64,000 nucleotides of DNA from Cryptomeria japonica (lineage: Eukaryota > Streptophyta > Pinopsida > Cupressales > Cupressaceae): NCBI RefSeq assembly GCF_030272615.1, contig NC_081408.1, positions 304,949,950 to 305,013,949 of the forward strand. Reading direction: 5' to 3'. Shown in pieces: positions 1-10,095 of this stretch. The translations under genes and the position numbers were made by a program. Below the pieces are notes generated by a model. The model was given only the letters and a program-made list of their open reading frames with translations. It did not search any database and had not been told where the DNA came from. Positions within the stretch are counted from its first letter, which is position 1; every line of letters starts with the position of its first letter.

Positions 1-394
1 TATCATTGCAGTTCACTCATTATTATGTATTGTAATCTAGATTTGTATGTAGTCAGTGAGACTTCTTTTGTGATGGGCAGTGTGGTCTAGGCTATAAGCC
101 TTCCTGCAAATGCAGGCCCCTATATTTTGTAATATCTTTTCATATGGCCAGTGGATTGATATTGTGGGTCACAAATCCCATCGTGGTTTTTCCTCTTTGA
201 GGTTTTACACATATAATTCTTTGTGTTATGGTATTCATTTGTGTGATTGACTTATTGTTTGCTTTACTTCTTTCAATCTTATATGTACTGGAATATCGGT
301 TGGTGAATACATGTTTTAATAAGGTTAAAATTGATGATACCAGTAGAACATTGATTCACCCCCCCCCCCCTCTAAGTGTTCTTGGATTCCAACA
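1..394 (+). mobile_element. TE-A 5' LTR, left-truncated by the window edge
   Basis: This segment is a direct repeat of 2509-2897, matching from the first base of the window. It ends in CA (…TTCCAACA) directly before a Met-tRNA-type primer-binding site, so it is the right part of a 5' LTR. It holds the two motifs common to copia LTRs in this window: GTGGGTCACAAATCCCA followed by a GGTTTTTCC box, and a poly-C box (GATTCAC plus a C run) about 25 bp before the end. The C run is 12 long here and 8 in the 3' copy. Short open frames in it are incidental. Confidence 0.85.
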
Positions 395-409
395 ATTGGT
401 ATTAGAAAG
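395..409 (+). promoter_or_regulatory. TE-A primer-binding site (initiator-Met type, mutated)
   Basis: ATTGGTATTAGAAAG directly follows the LTR end. The copia consensus in this window (see Copia-2) is TTGGTATCAGAG, so one C has become T and the 3' part is degraded. Its position right after CA fixes the LTR boundary. Confidence 0.7.
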
Positions 410-439
410 ATCTTTCACAGCAAACATGGGATAGTTAGT

Positions 440-1740
440 CTAATGTTAGGTAGGGTTAATAAGATAGTCACTAAGATCCACAAGGCATGGGTTCAATTCT
501 TTGCTGCAAACCCTGGCTTTTCTACTTCACCAAAGGCTAAAATAGATACTACAAACATCCTAGTTGAAGGGAAAGGTAAAGGTATAGTGGGTACCTCATC
601 TACAATTTTGAAGGATATTAAGATATTGGATATAGAGCCCCAAGTATAATCTAATGTACAGGACATAGAGGTGATACCAGAAAATGTTGATATATTGACA
701 AATTCAGAGAGTGTAAAGGTTGCAAGTGTATAAGTTACTAATGTTGAGGACATTATTCCTTGGGATCAGAATGTATGGGTTGAGGTCACAATTCATAAGG
801 AGGAACTGGTAGTAATTGTTACTGCACCAAGTGGCAAAGCCATCGGTGCAAGAGAGGAAGCTATAAAAGTTAATAAACCATGAGAGGAGAAGAAAGAGGA
901 ATCCATCAGGGAATCGATAGTGATTGCATCATTATTTTCAATTGACACCTCATGGGTTGAATATAAAAGCTTAATTGAGATGAGTTCTACTGAGCTCATG
1001 ATGATGGTTGCATAGAAGATGATGAAGGAAGGATCTTTGGAGAAAGGAGTTATTGATCAGTCTATCACTATTTTTCATAGACTTGTCCCGGAGTGCAAAT
1101 TTGACAAAGAAGAAAGACCATCTGGCAAGCTTAAAATAATCATAGAGCACATTTCTAAGGAATTTCAATCTTTACAATAGATATCAAACCGACAGGCACT
1201 GGAGAGGTTTACACAGGCTAAGAGAGCAACATTTGATCAGATGATTGAGTCAGAGAAGAAGGAGATTAATGATAAGTTGAAGTTGATTGATAATTCTTTG
1301 AGGAAATGTACTAATATTTACAGAGTATTTTGTAACACAGGTCTACTTACAACAAAGATAGATAAAAGGATTGTGGATACTCAGGAGAAGATTGTAGGTA
1401 TAGTCAATTCTTTTGATGGTTCAAATTCTTTGACTACATCTATTGATGGTCAGATTTTAGTTTTGGAAGCTCAAGTTTCAACTCTTGAGAGAGATAAAGA
1501 TAAATTTTTAAGAAGAGATAGAGGTCTTAGAGGATTGGTGAGTCCCCGATTGGACTCATTAAGTGTATATAAGGAGTCTATTGATATGGTTGGTAATCCC
1601 ACACTGATATAGATTAAGGATAAAGAGTCATATGCCCATATGATTTATGTACTTGTATTTATTTTAGGCATACTCAAATCAGGTTGGGATACCTATCTAG
1701 AGCTTTTGGAGAAATCCTATCCGAAAATTTTTCAAGTATA
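440..1740 (+). pseudogene. TE-A ORF-X fragment (C-terminal half of unknown retroelement protein)
   Basis: The function is unknown. Translation gives blocks separated by in-frame stops. A start-like block from ATG 443 reads MLGRVNKIVTKI. A middle block has SGKAIGAREEA and MSSTELMMMVA. The longest open part (1241-1612, 123 residues) has KCTNIYRVFCN, SLTTSIDGQIL and LRGLVSPRLDSL, and a final block reads SGWDTYLELLEKSYPKI. TE-D on the minus strand has the same blocks in the same order (MSPTELMMMATQK, KCTNIYRVCCN, TLTTSVDGQIL, LRELVSPRLDSL, TGWDTYLQLLDKAYPKI). TE-A therefore keeps only the C-terminal half of the TE-D protein, placed almost directly after the PBS. The predicted protein is hydrophilic, Lys/Glu-rich and probably helical. 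No catalytic motif, zinc knuckle or membrane segment is visible. The premature stops make it a pseudogene. Confidence 0.75.
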
Positions 1741-2005
1741 TTCAGCTCCAGTAAGGTATTTTGGAACAATCTTTGTACAGTATTTCATTCTTCATCCCGA
1801 TTTTTCGTATTTTTTTGGCATTGATGTCAAAGCAGGAGATATAGGTGAAAATAATATTCTTGGCATAGTGAGGTATGGAGTATTTTGTTTAGATCATGAT
1901 CACAGATGGATGTTCAGCTTAGGGGGAGTAGTCTCAAGATGAAGGCAGATGGAAACCATTATCATTTTTCACATGAGTGCTGCCATCAATGCCAAAGGGG
2001 GAGAT
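1741..2005 (+). other. TE-A 3' internal region with polypurine tracts
   Basis: Non-coding tail of TE-A. It contains one polypurine-like tract near 1830-1850 (TTGGCATTGATGTCAAAGCAGG) and the functional-looking one at 1991-2005 (CCAAAGGGGGAGAT), which abuts the 3' LTR. TE-D has the same paired arrangement. Confidence 0.65.
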
Positions 2006-2897
2006 TGTTAAAAATTAACACTCATTTGGTTGGTTTCAATATTTTATCATTGATGGCAATATGTTTCAGCTTCATATTTTAGTTTAGTTGTTTATCGGCA
2101 GACACTTCACCAGCACCAACACTGACACTGGCAGGTATCTTCACCAGTAGGAGGAATTTTTTGGGTACCAACATTGTAGGCCGACATCAATTGGGAGATC
2201 TATCAATCGGTAATTGATTTTGATATTCATGTATCTATGTAATTGAGTCGACATGTATATTCACTTTCTAATTATCTATGTAAGCCAACATAAGGAATAA
2301 AGGATTGTAAGAGTATATAGGTTAGTTGATTAGATCATTTTTGATATAGTAGAATGTGATATGAGATGTAATGAAAGGATATGCGAGATATGTGATAGAG
2401 ATCATTTATGTGAGGATATTTATGTAAGAGGCTACTCTAGTAAGGTTTAGGGTTTCAGACCAAAATAGATAGAGCTTAACTGGAACTATATTCAAGCATA
2501 GGAGATGCTATCATTGCAGTTCACTCATTCTTCTGGATTGTAGTTTATATTTGTATGCAATCATTGAGACTTATTTTGTGATGAGAAGTGTGCTCTAGGT
2601 TGTAAGCCTTCCTCCAAGTGAAGGCCCCTATATTTTGTAACTTATTTTCATATGGCCAGTCGATTGATATTGTGGGTCACAAATCCCACCGTGGTTTTTC
2701 CTCTTTGAAGTTTTCCATGTATAATTCCATGTGCTATGGTATTAATTTGTGTGATTCACTTATTGATTTCTTTACTTCTTTCAATCTTATATGTACCGGT
2801 ATACCGGTTGGTGAATGCATGTTTTAATAAGGTTAAATTTGATCATACCAGTAGAACACTGATTCACCCCCCCCTCTCAGTGTTCTTGGATTCAACA
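2006..2897 (+). mobile_element. TE-A 3' LTR
   Basis: An 892 bp LTR that starts TGTTAAAAAT right after the polypurine tract and ends GGATTCAACA. Its last 389 bp match the 5' LTR at 1-394. It is related to the TE-D LTRs through the shared GTGGGTCACAAAT block, the poly-C box and the GTGTTCTTGGAT terminus. The left target duplication lies outside the window, so the duplication cannot be checked. Confidence 0.85.
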
Positions 2898-3012
2898 GTA
2901 TGCTACTGAGTAAGACCACAGGGTCTTTAAAAAGATGTCTCGAGCCTTGAGGTTTAGGTTTCCTATACCTTTTAAGAAAATAAACTTATGATTTAGAGAA
3001 AGAGTTTATAAA

Positions 3013-3783
3013 TGTTGAGCGAATCAAAACTCACATCAACACTGATGGTTCTTATGTGTTGTGGATGATCTTGGAGAGATATTTGGTGGTGTTGCGTGTT
3101 CAAGGTTTTGATTTTGCTCCATGACATGTCCTTGATAATATTGCATTGGTCTGCATATTTATTTATGTATTGTGTGATGTAATTTTGTAATTAGGTCTTA
3201 TGAGTTGAGAAGACCTTGGAATTAAGGTTGATGATTTGTATAAATAGGAGTAGTAATCATGTAAGATGTATATTTGCATTCTTCAAGAGTGTTTTATGTG
3301 AGAACAAGAGAATTGATCTTTTGGAAGAGTGTTGAAGAGCAGAGAGAGTTGTAGAGAAGACAGTGTGCTTAACTGGAATTATAATTAGGCATTTGGAGAT
3401 GGCATTCTTTTAGTTGATGTAATCCAGATTGGTGTCTAATATTTGTAGGGCAGTGAGCCTTCCCTAGGCTATATCCCTTTGTTGTTTTTGAGCAATGAGC
3501 TCTAGGCAATTTTCCATAATACATGTGCATTCCCCATTGTAGTAATTACACATAGTACTGCAAAGTATCATCTTATTGTGGGTAGGTTCCCACCATGGTT
3601 TTTCCCTTGACTGGGTTTTCCACGTCAAAAATCTGTGTGTTATGTGTGTTATTGATGTGGTGTTTATCTTTGTTATTGTTGTTCTTGATCAGATTTGAAG
3701 TGGTGGTTAATTTATTTAAGTTTGGTGAAAACTGATTCACCCCCCCCCCTCTCAAATTTCTTGCATTGTTGTTGCCAGCAACA
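3013..3783 (+). mobile_element. TE-B: lone copia-type LTR
   Basis: The sequence begins TGTTGAGCG after a purine-rich stretch and ends GCCAGCAACA. It has the two copia LTR motifs: CACCATGGTTTTTCCC… with GGGTTTTCCACG near 3590-3625, and GATTCAC plus a 10-base C run near 3735-3750. No PBS or coding domain follows; LINE-1 sequence starts within about 10 bp. I see no clean 5 bp target duplication, so the left boundary is uncertain. It could be a solo LTR or the 3' LTR of a truncated element. The short open frame on the opposite strand is incidental. Confidence 0.55.
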
Positions 3784-3789
3784 TCTATT

Positions 3790-5402
3790 AACAAATTAAA
3801 AACCTCTTTTAATCAAGTTATAAATGGTAAGAATATTACTATGAGATGCAATCCCCACAAAAAAAAATTATTTTAGGAGTAAGTTAAGAATTCCAAACCT
3901 TCTGCCTATGTTAAAAAAAGAATTTTCAAGAGAGAATAGATTGATCAAAAAAACAACTCACCTAATGGAGCCGACTTCCAAATCCATTCATCATGTTTAT
4001 TTAAATTAAAGAAATCACAGTCTTCTAATCAAAGAAGCAAAATTTGAACTTTAGGATCCCAATTAGCAACATAGTTGTTCCTTTGATGTCTTTCCTTAAT
4101 ACTGTTTAGCTTGTATGAGTATAGAGGGGGGAAACATAGCACCAAGGGTCCTCCCAGAAAAAAGATTCTCTCCCATTATAAATTCTCCTTTTTAGTAGGA
4201 AATTTCTAATTTTGAGGATAATATTCCATATAATAGAAACTTGGGGCAAGTAATATACTATAAAAAATAGCTTTGATCTTCATCTTATAAGTATTTAGAT
4301 TTCTAGATTGAGACCCAATGTTTCATTCCTTCTAAAAACTGCCATCCAATTTTAGCTAATAAAACTTTATTATACAACTTCAAACATCTTATCCCCAATC
4401 CACCATACTTCTTCGAAGCACAAACCTTTTCCCAACTAACTAGTGAGGTTCTATTTCTTTGTCAATACCCATGTCCAAATAAAATTTTCTTTGGATTTGT
4501 TAAATTTTTTTACAAGAAGAGTAGGCATCTTGAAAAGAGAAAGATAATAAATAGGAATATTTTGAAGAGAGACCTTAGCAACTATAATTTCCCTCTTTGG
4601 CTTAACATTTTCCCTTTTCAACCTACCAACTTCTTTTGAAATATCTCAATTACATTATTCCAAAAGGAGTGAGAAGCCTAAATAAGAATCTGATAATGAA
4701 TAAGATTGATACCCAAGAATATCCCTCACTTTTTGTTGAATGAAAGAATCAAAATTTAAGAAATATAATTTACTTTTGAGGTAATTTATATGTTGACCAG
4801 AATGATATGCATAATCAAATAAGATTGACTTCCACCTATTAGCCTCAGTGATAGAAGCTTCCCCAAAAATAATCATATCATATACAAATTGTTGGTGGGA
4901 CTTAGGAGCTAAGGAAGAAGCCTCTTTGGCACCTTTAATCAATCTTTGAACTAGAAATTTTTGAAAATTTCTACCCAACACCTTAGCCACAATTATTCAA
5001 AGATATGGTGATAAATATTCACACTATCGCAACCCTTTTCCACAAGAAAAGTACCTCCTTGGGACACCATTTACTAGGATAAAGCACAAAGGAGTAGTAA
5101 CATAGGCTAAAATCAACTTTATGAATCTTCCTTTAATACAAAATTTATGTAGAACCTCAAACAAGAAAGGCCAAGAAACCCTATCATAAGATTTTGAAAT
5201 ATCCAACTTCAACACCATACAAGGTCTCCTACTAGAATTCATTGAGTGAATTGTTTCATGAGGGGTGAGAGATACATCCAAGATATGTCTTCCCTAAGCA
5301 TATCCTTTATGCTTATTTGTAATAATCTTACTAAGAACAATTTTAAGATGATTAACCACAATCTTAGACAGAATATTGTAAACAGTATTACAAAAAATTA
5401 TA
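3790..5402 (-). pseudogene. LINE-1 (3' part): reverse transcriptase core to zinc-finger region
   Basis: Read on the minus strand this continues the LINE reverse transcriptase begun at 12850-11951. From 5402 downward it gives RPIIFCNTVYNIL, then LKLDISKSYDRVSWPF (RT motif A region, catalytic Asp kept), then NGVPRRYFSCGKGLRQ. Next is QQFVYDMIIFGEAS, where the expected FxDD catalytic pair has become YD, so the first Asp is lost. At 4655-4990 it reads LKSKLYFLNF. Around 4440-4520 the frame reads WEKVCASKKYGGLGI, the conserved motif after the RT in plant LINEs. Several stops and frameshifts show it is dead. The 3' end of the LINE is not clear; TE-B sits at about 3783. Confidence 0.8.
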
Positions 5403-5407
5403 GGCCT
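5403..5407. repeat. Target-site duplication of TE-C (left copy, GGCCT)
   Basis: GGCCT directly precedes the TG of TE-C. The same five bases follow its terminal CA at 11946-11950. Removing TE-C and one copy restores the LINE-1 reading frame (SSMQDFRP|IIFCNT). Confidence 0.9.
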
Positions 5408-7419
5408 TGTTGGGTCTCAAATCAACAGATTGGATAGGTTCTAAGGAAATGCCATCTCCTATGATCAAACCCTCCAATTGACTTGGCCAACTTATAGAGT
5501 GAACCTATTTGGTTACTAACTCTCTCACTTTAGGCTCTGCAAGACCTAGGCGGGTATACCTACCCACTAGTCGTTCCTTCAACTAATGCTTTTTATAGCA
5601 TATTTAGTGTCTTGATTTGACTTCCTCCTATCTTAGAATGGCATAAGCTCCTAGGATGGAGATATAGCAGATGAGTTCAAGATTGTTGTTGTAGAATCTA
5701 TTTGATCTTTGTGCTTGAAATATATATATATATACAATATTGCTAATTTATTCTAGAATTCCTACTTAACTACTCCTATTACTTTTAATGTGAAAGTATG
5801 AACTGATGAGTTGTATTTCATAGATGACCAGTGCCTTTCTTTGTTGTTTGGGCTACAGAGTCTTTATATTTCTTTAGGACTTATTGTGTAAACTTATGAG
5901 ACAGTTTTTAAACCCACCCCCTCTCGATGAGTCTGTCAGTTACTGTTTCTTATGAGCTCTACTTCAATGTCTATATTGTAAACCACCTGAATGAATTTAA
6001 CTCTAACCTTAAGAGACCATCCAAGGAAGAATTACAAGGAACAATTACAATTCACAAGTTAATCTTTTTGATCCAAATCTACAATATGAAACACATAATT
6101 TTACTGCAAGAACATAGATAACCTTATCTCCTTTACATAATATCATAAGAAACTACCTGTAGAAAAATGTAGTAATCCACAACACATATGCAAAGGAAAA
6201 ACAACTGATTATATTATATATTTGCCAAAATAGTACAGTGGTAAGCCTAAGGCTATAATCTACTTCTTGTTCTCTAATGATCCCTCCATATTATAAAACG
6301 TCCCTCCTTTATATGAGAGTATACATTATCACCAAGCGTTGTGGCTTTTCAACATATAACCGTTAACTAACACTTTTGTTTCGAACATTACTTCAACTAG
6401 GTATTTTCTCCCTTCATCGAAATGTTGTATTCGGTCACTATGGTTGTCTCCTCACTAATATCTATCTGATATCCATCAGGTTTTTATGTCAAAGAAACCT
6501 TGGGCTTCGGTGACCTCATTTATTTTTCCACCAAAATACCTCTTCCATCGATATCACTATGCCCCATCGATGAATGGATCTATTGTCTCACTGAAGCCTT
6601 TCTTTATCCTCTCTTGTCATCTTCCACCAATAAAGTTGTATCGGTGAAACAATGCATATCGGAGACATGCCTTTTAGCCTTCTCAAAACCTATTTCCTCA
6701 TCGATATATATCTGATGTCCATCGGGTTTCATGTTGAAGAAACCTTGGGCTTCAGTAACTTCCTTTATCCTTCCATCGAAACACTTTTTCTATTGACATC
6801 ACTACACTCCTTCGATGAATGGGTCTATTGTTTCATCGAGGCCATATTTCTTTTGATGATTTGCTTCCACTATCATCTTTCATCGATGAGCTCATTAGTA
6901 ATCTTCCTCGTTAAAGTTGCATGGGTAAAACCACACATATCAGTAACATGCCTTTTAGCCTCCTCAAAACTCATATCCTTATCAATATCTTTTATCGATG
7001 TAGCTTCCTTCTGTTTGATCAATATCATTCTTTCGATAAGAACGCTTCTTTCGGTAAGTTTCCTTCATGTTGCATAGATGGTATTATTTCCTCTGAAGCC
7101 TTTTCTCATCGATGAAAACCATCTTTGCTTTCTTTGATATCCTCTTTCGGTGGAATCGTTTCTTTCGATGAGTCCTTTTTATAGTTCATCGGTATTCCCT
7201 TTCCTTTGATACCCTTTTTATATCAATGAGACATCGCTGGGTCTCATCGATATTTTTTGAATTTTGGATATTTCGATAGAATGCTATTAGACTTGTTCGA
7301 TAACTTATGGGTTATTACGGTATTAATGAAAATGATGATTTCTTCAAAAGATAGATGGCTTCTATGATTTAATTTCTCAAATCAAGATATTTTACTTAAT
7401 TCAGATTTGATGCTCAACA
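5408..7419 (-). mobile_element. TE-C 3' LTR (left copy)
   Basis: A 2,012 bp repeat of 10096-11945, bounded by TGTTGGGTCTC and GATGCTCAACA on the plus strand. It contains a segment of about 210 bp at about 5929-6140 that the other LTR lacks. It also has an internal duplication (units near 6460-6715 and 6705-7000) rich in TCGATGA/ATCGATA strings. Plus-strand open frames between 6500 and 7115 lie within this duplication, are shared with the other LTR, and look incidental. Confidence 0.85.
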
Positions 7420-7588
7420 GTGGCTCTGACTGGGAATGTATGCCCCCTATGGGCATAGCAAGAATCTAGTTTTCTCTGGTAGAGTAGACCATTTCCAATC
7501 ACCTCCCTTATTTAGACTATGTTAAAACTACATCTGGTGACCCCTAGGTCCCAAAATCATGAACACTTATTTTTCTTCGATCAAACAC
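7420..7588 (-). other. TE-C 3' internal end before the LTR
   Basis: On the minus strand this reads …CCATAGGGGGCATACATTCC then CAGTCAGAGCCAC before the LTR start TGTTGAGCATC. The G-rich stretch about 30 bp inside is the best polypurine candidate, but the tract directly next to the LTR is not purine-rich. Confidence 0.4.
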
Positions 7589-8002
7589 CTAGTTCTCATT
7601 TTGTAACAACATTCCAATTTGATCATAAAGCTTATTAGTTGTCATTTTTCCATGTTGTCCATATATGTTGTAATGTCTTTTATTTTTGTCTTGATCACAA
7701 CAATCTCCTTTTTTTTTCATAGGAATCAAACTTTTATAAACCATTATACTATTTGATTTATAAAGTTTTAACTTTTTAGATTTTCTAATATTTTCAAATA
7801 TCATATTATCTCTCATTTCCCTATGGACACATTCCAAATCATATGGGAGATATTGCTTTTTACCCCTCCTTGTATTCACCACATAACCTATAGAATCTTC
7901 ATAAATTATTAAGTTTCCATATTCACCAAGGTTTCCTTTCTGAAACATCCTCTTATTCACGAATACATCAATATTCATCCCTATTTTATAGGGGTGTTCC
8001 AT
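7589..8002 (-). CDS. TE-C hypothetical ORF downstream of gag
   Basis: An open frame of 137 codons starting at ATG 8002 (MEHPYKIGMNIDVF), basic overall and rich in Lys, Asn and Tyr. I do not recognise it. The segment GYVVNTRRGKKQYLPYDLE resembles RGKKQNLSSKMEHP just upstream in the same frame, so the protein may hold a degenerate repeat and the ATG may not be the original start. It sits between the gag region and the 3' LTR, where autonomous relatives would carry pol or an extra ORF. No Asp-Ser/Thr-Gly protease motif, RT motif or zinc knuckle is present. It could be the decayed tail of the gag polyprotein. Confidence 0.4.
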   Translation of the reverse strand: MEHPYKIGMNIDVFVNKRMFQKGNLGEYGNLIIYEDSIGYVVNTRRGKKQYLPYDLECVHREMRDNMIFENIRKSKKLKLYKSNSIMVYKSLIPMKKKGDCCDQDKNKRHYNIYGQHGKMTTNKLYDQIGMLLQNEN

Positions 8003-8709
8003 TTTACTTGAGAGATTTTGTTTTTTACCTCTAGTGCCATCTTTAGGTAAAACCCTCTTAGTAATGTCAACATTAGAATTTGAAAAAAAATTCTCCTTTA
8101 TTATTCGCTTATGTGATTCATGTAAGCCAAAAGTTAAAAATTTATATCTTGGCTTATTTTTAAGATGTACTTCATACTAAGGAGAAGGATTATTCAAAAA
8201 CCCTAAATTTTTCTCATGGCACTTTTCTCTCATTTTTGAAAAAATTATATCACCAATTTTATCTGTCTGAGTTTTCTTTGGAGAATGCAACTTTTCTGAT
8301 CCACAACAATGCTCCCAATTATCCTCATTATTATTTATGTCATTTCTCAATAAGATTTCCTGATCATCTGGAGGTGTTTTTTCTTCTTCATATAGTGGAT
8401 TTAGAAAGACATAGAGATCTCTGTCAGACATACTCTGGCAATATATCATTTCATCATTTCTATCTTCATCATTATAAAGAGGATTTATAAAAATTTAAAA
8501 TCATCTCCATACTCACATGACTCTTGAGTTTGTCAATCACCATGTGTGCCCTCACTATCATTAATGTATTTATCAGAGAAATAGCAGGACTCGTTACGTG
8601 AAGTTTTTTCCATTGTATCCTTCACATTACAATCTTCTTCTATCACCTTGTCCCGCAATGGGTTTGAAAAATTTTGGAAATTATTTTTAGGTGTGTGTGT
8701 GCATTTTGT
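8003..8709 (-). pseudogene. TE-C decayed acidic-repeat extension of gag
   Basis: Continuation of the gag reading past the stop at 8710. Fragments in shifting frames give NFSNPLRDKVIEED (about 8636-8680), FINPLYNDEDRN (about 8457-8500), VFLNPLYEEEKT (about 8376-8418) and a terminal GFLNNPSP (about 8180). These repeat a core of F-x-N-P-L-x-D/E in acidic surroundings, also present inside the intact gag ORF. The open stretch 8177-8449 belongs to this series. The series looks like a diverged tandem repeat domain that once extended gag beyond 600 residues. Confidence 0.5.
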
Positions 8710-9951
8710 CTATTGTTCATAATACACCCCTCTTGCCTTTTCTTCATTTCTCTGATAATATTTATCCAAAAAGTCTGAAATTTGTTCAATATTGAGAAAA
8801 CATTCTTCTTCCTCTTTGTTACTGATACAAGTTTTTGTTCCTGTCAAAATATCCTCATGGTTTTTAGGTATGGATGAATCAACCATTTTTTCCCTATCAG
8901 ACAAGTATATTTCTTCACATGGAGGTAATTCTGTGTAATCAACAATAATCTCCTCAAGTTCATGGCAGTAGGGAATACGATTTTCCTCTATCACTTCATC
9001 ACATAGGGGGTTTGAAAATATTTGAAAGCCATTTTCAAATTCGCATACCTCTTCTATATCAATTGTATCATCAAGGTACTCAGGTATGGATTCACTTTCC
9101 TCATGACTGGTACAATATTCTTCATCAATGTTAGCAACAATTTCTTCAGGTTCTAACTTGTACTCACAAACATCATCAATTGCTTCTTCATCAGATGGGA
9201 CTTCCAAAGGGATAACTGATTCTTCTACATATTCATCTTCATTTGCATCTCTTATGTTGATGTTACTTGTCTCACGCAAATCATGTAGTTGTTTATTCAA
9301 TTCTTCAAGAATTGAACATGCTGATTCCAAACTGTCAGACCCAAATTCTCTCATGATCAATTCCTCTAGTATAGCTGAATTAAGTTGCATATTATCAAGC
9401 ATTTGGAAATAAGTCACAATTATTCTACCAATCAGTTTTTCTATAGATTCACCTTCCTTTCTTCTTATGTTGTGGATTGCATTGGCACAATCATAATCCG
9501 ATTGAATCTCATTTTGGTATGGAGAACCAATTAAAGGGCTAGCGATTGAAGTGTTGTCCTCGATTACACTGTATAATTCTTCCATGAACCACCACTCAAG
9601 TTCTTCCCATGATGAGATACTTTGTGGGGGTAACAAGCTGAATGACTGCTCTGCAACATCCTCCAATGTTAGCACAAACCATTTCATGATCGTTTCTTCT
9701 GAGTAGATTCTGAAGGTCTCAATAAACCAATAAAATGATTTTAGATGCCCAATTGATTCCCTTTCATCTCCATGGAACCTCGGCATACAGATCTTCAACT
9801 CACAAGGAAATGCATATGGATACTCAGGGATGTTACCAAATTCCAATGGCTTAAAACTTCTTGGAATATTCTTGCCTCTTTGTGGCTGTGGTTGCCACTG
9901 TGCATATTTTTCTGAAGATGCTTCTCCATAAAAATATGGATATTGAAACAT
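8710..9951 (-). CDS. gag: TE-C gag protein
   Basis: A 413-codon ORF starting at ATG 9951, about 145 bp from the LTR, as expected for a gag gene. Gag would assemble particles around the element RNA. Residues about 50-150 fit the plant retrotransposon gag domain: PRFHGDERESIGHLKSF, then RIYSEETIMKWFVLTLEDVA, then SSWEELEWWFMEELY. A second helical block follows (KEGESIEKLIGRIIVTYFQML). From about residue 225 the protein becomes strongly acidic (Glu/Asp runs), including FQIFSNPLCDEVIEE, the first unit of the repeat series that continues decayed downstream. No CCHC zinc knuckle is visible. It ends at a TAG after GVYYEQ; the reading continues sensibly beyond this, so the stop is probably secondary. 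The long open frame has survived despite no pol in the element. Confidence 0.75.
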   Translation of the reverse strand: MFQYPYFYGEASSEKYAQWQPQPQRGKNIPRSFKPLEFGNIPEYPYAFPCELKICMPRFHGDERESIGHLKSFYWFIETFRIYSEETIMKWFVLTLEDVAEQSFSLLPPQSISSWEELEWWFMEELYSVIEDNTSIASPLIGSPYQNEIQSDYDCANAIHNIRRKEGESIEKLIGRIIVTYFQMLDNMQLNSAILEELIMREFGSDSLESACSILEELNKQLHDLRETSNINIRDANEDEYVEESVIPLEVPSDEEAIDDVCEYKLEPEEIVANIDEEYCTSHEESESIPEYLDDTIDIEEVCEFENGFQIFSNPLCDEVIEENRIPYCHELEEIIVDYTELPPCEEIYLSDREKMVDSSIPKNHEDILTGTKTCISNKEEEECFLNIEQISDFLDKYYQRNEEKARGVYYEQ

Positions 9952-10076
9952 ACTGAATTCTACTGATCTTTTTCATTTAGTTTTCCTTTGTATAGAGTTG
10001 CCACCTCTTTCATAGAGGAAATAAGTTATTTCTTTCTTCTGAGTTCTCTCCCACAACAGAGTCTTAATAATTGTTC

Positions 10077-10095
10077 CCCAGCAGAGTCGCCAATT
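10077..10095 (-). promoter_or_regulatory. TE-C primer-binding site (Ty3 type)
   Basis: The minus strand directly after the 5' LTR reads TTGGCGACTCTGCTGGGGA. This matches the TGGCGACTC…CTGGGGA class of PBS used by plant Ty3-type elements. It sets the element's orientation and separates TE-C from the Met-primed copia elements nearby. Confidence 0.75.

Noticed and set aside
6500-7115. Plus-strand open frames (MGFGDL…, MHIGDM…) that also occur at 10755-11636
   Set aside because: They lie inside the two LTRs of TE-C, run antisense to the element and derive from LTR internal duplication; no domain or start context supports a gene.
9128-9412. Ser-rich plus-strand ORF
   Set aside because: It is the antisense shadow of the acidic part of TE-C gag.
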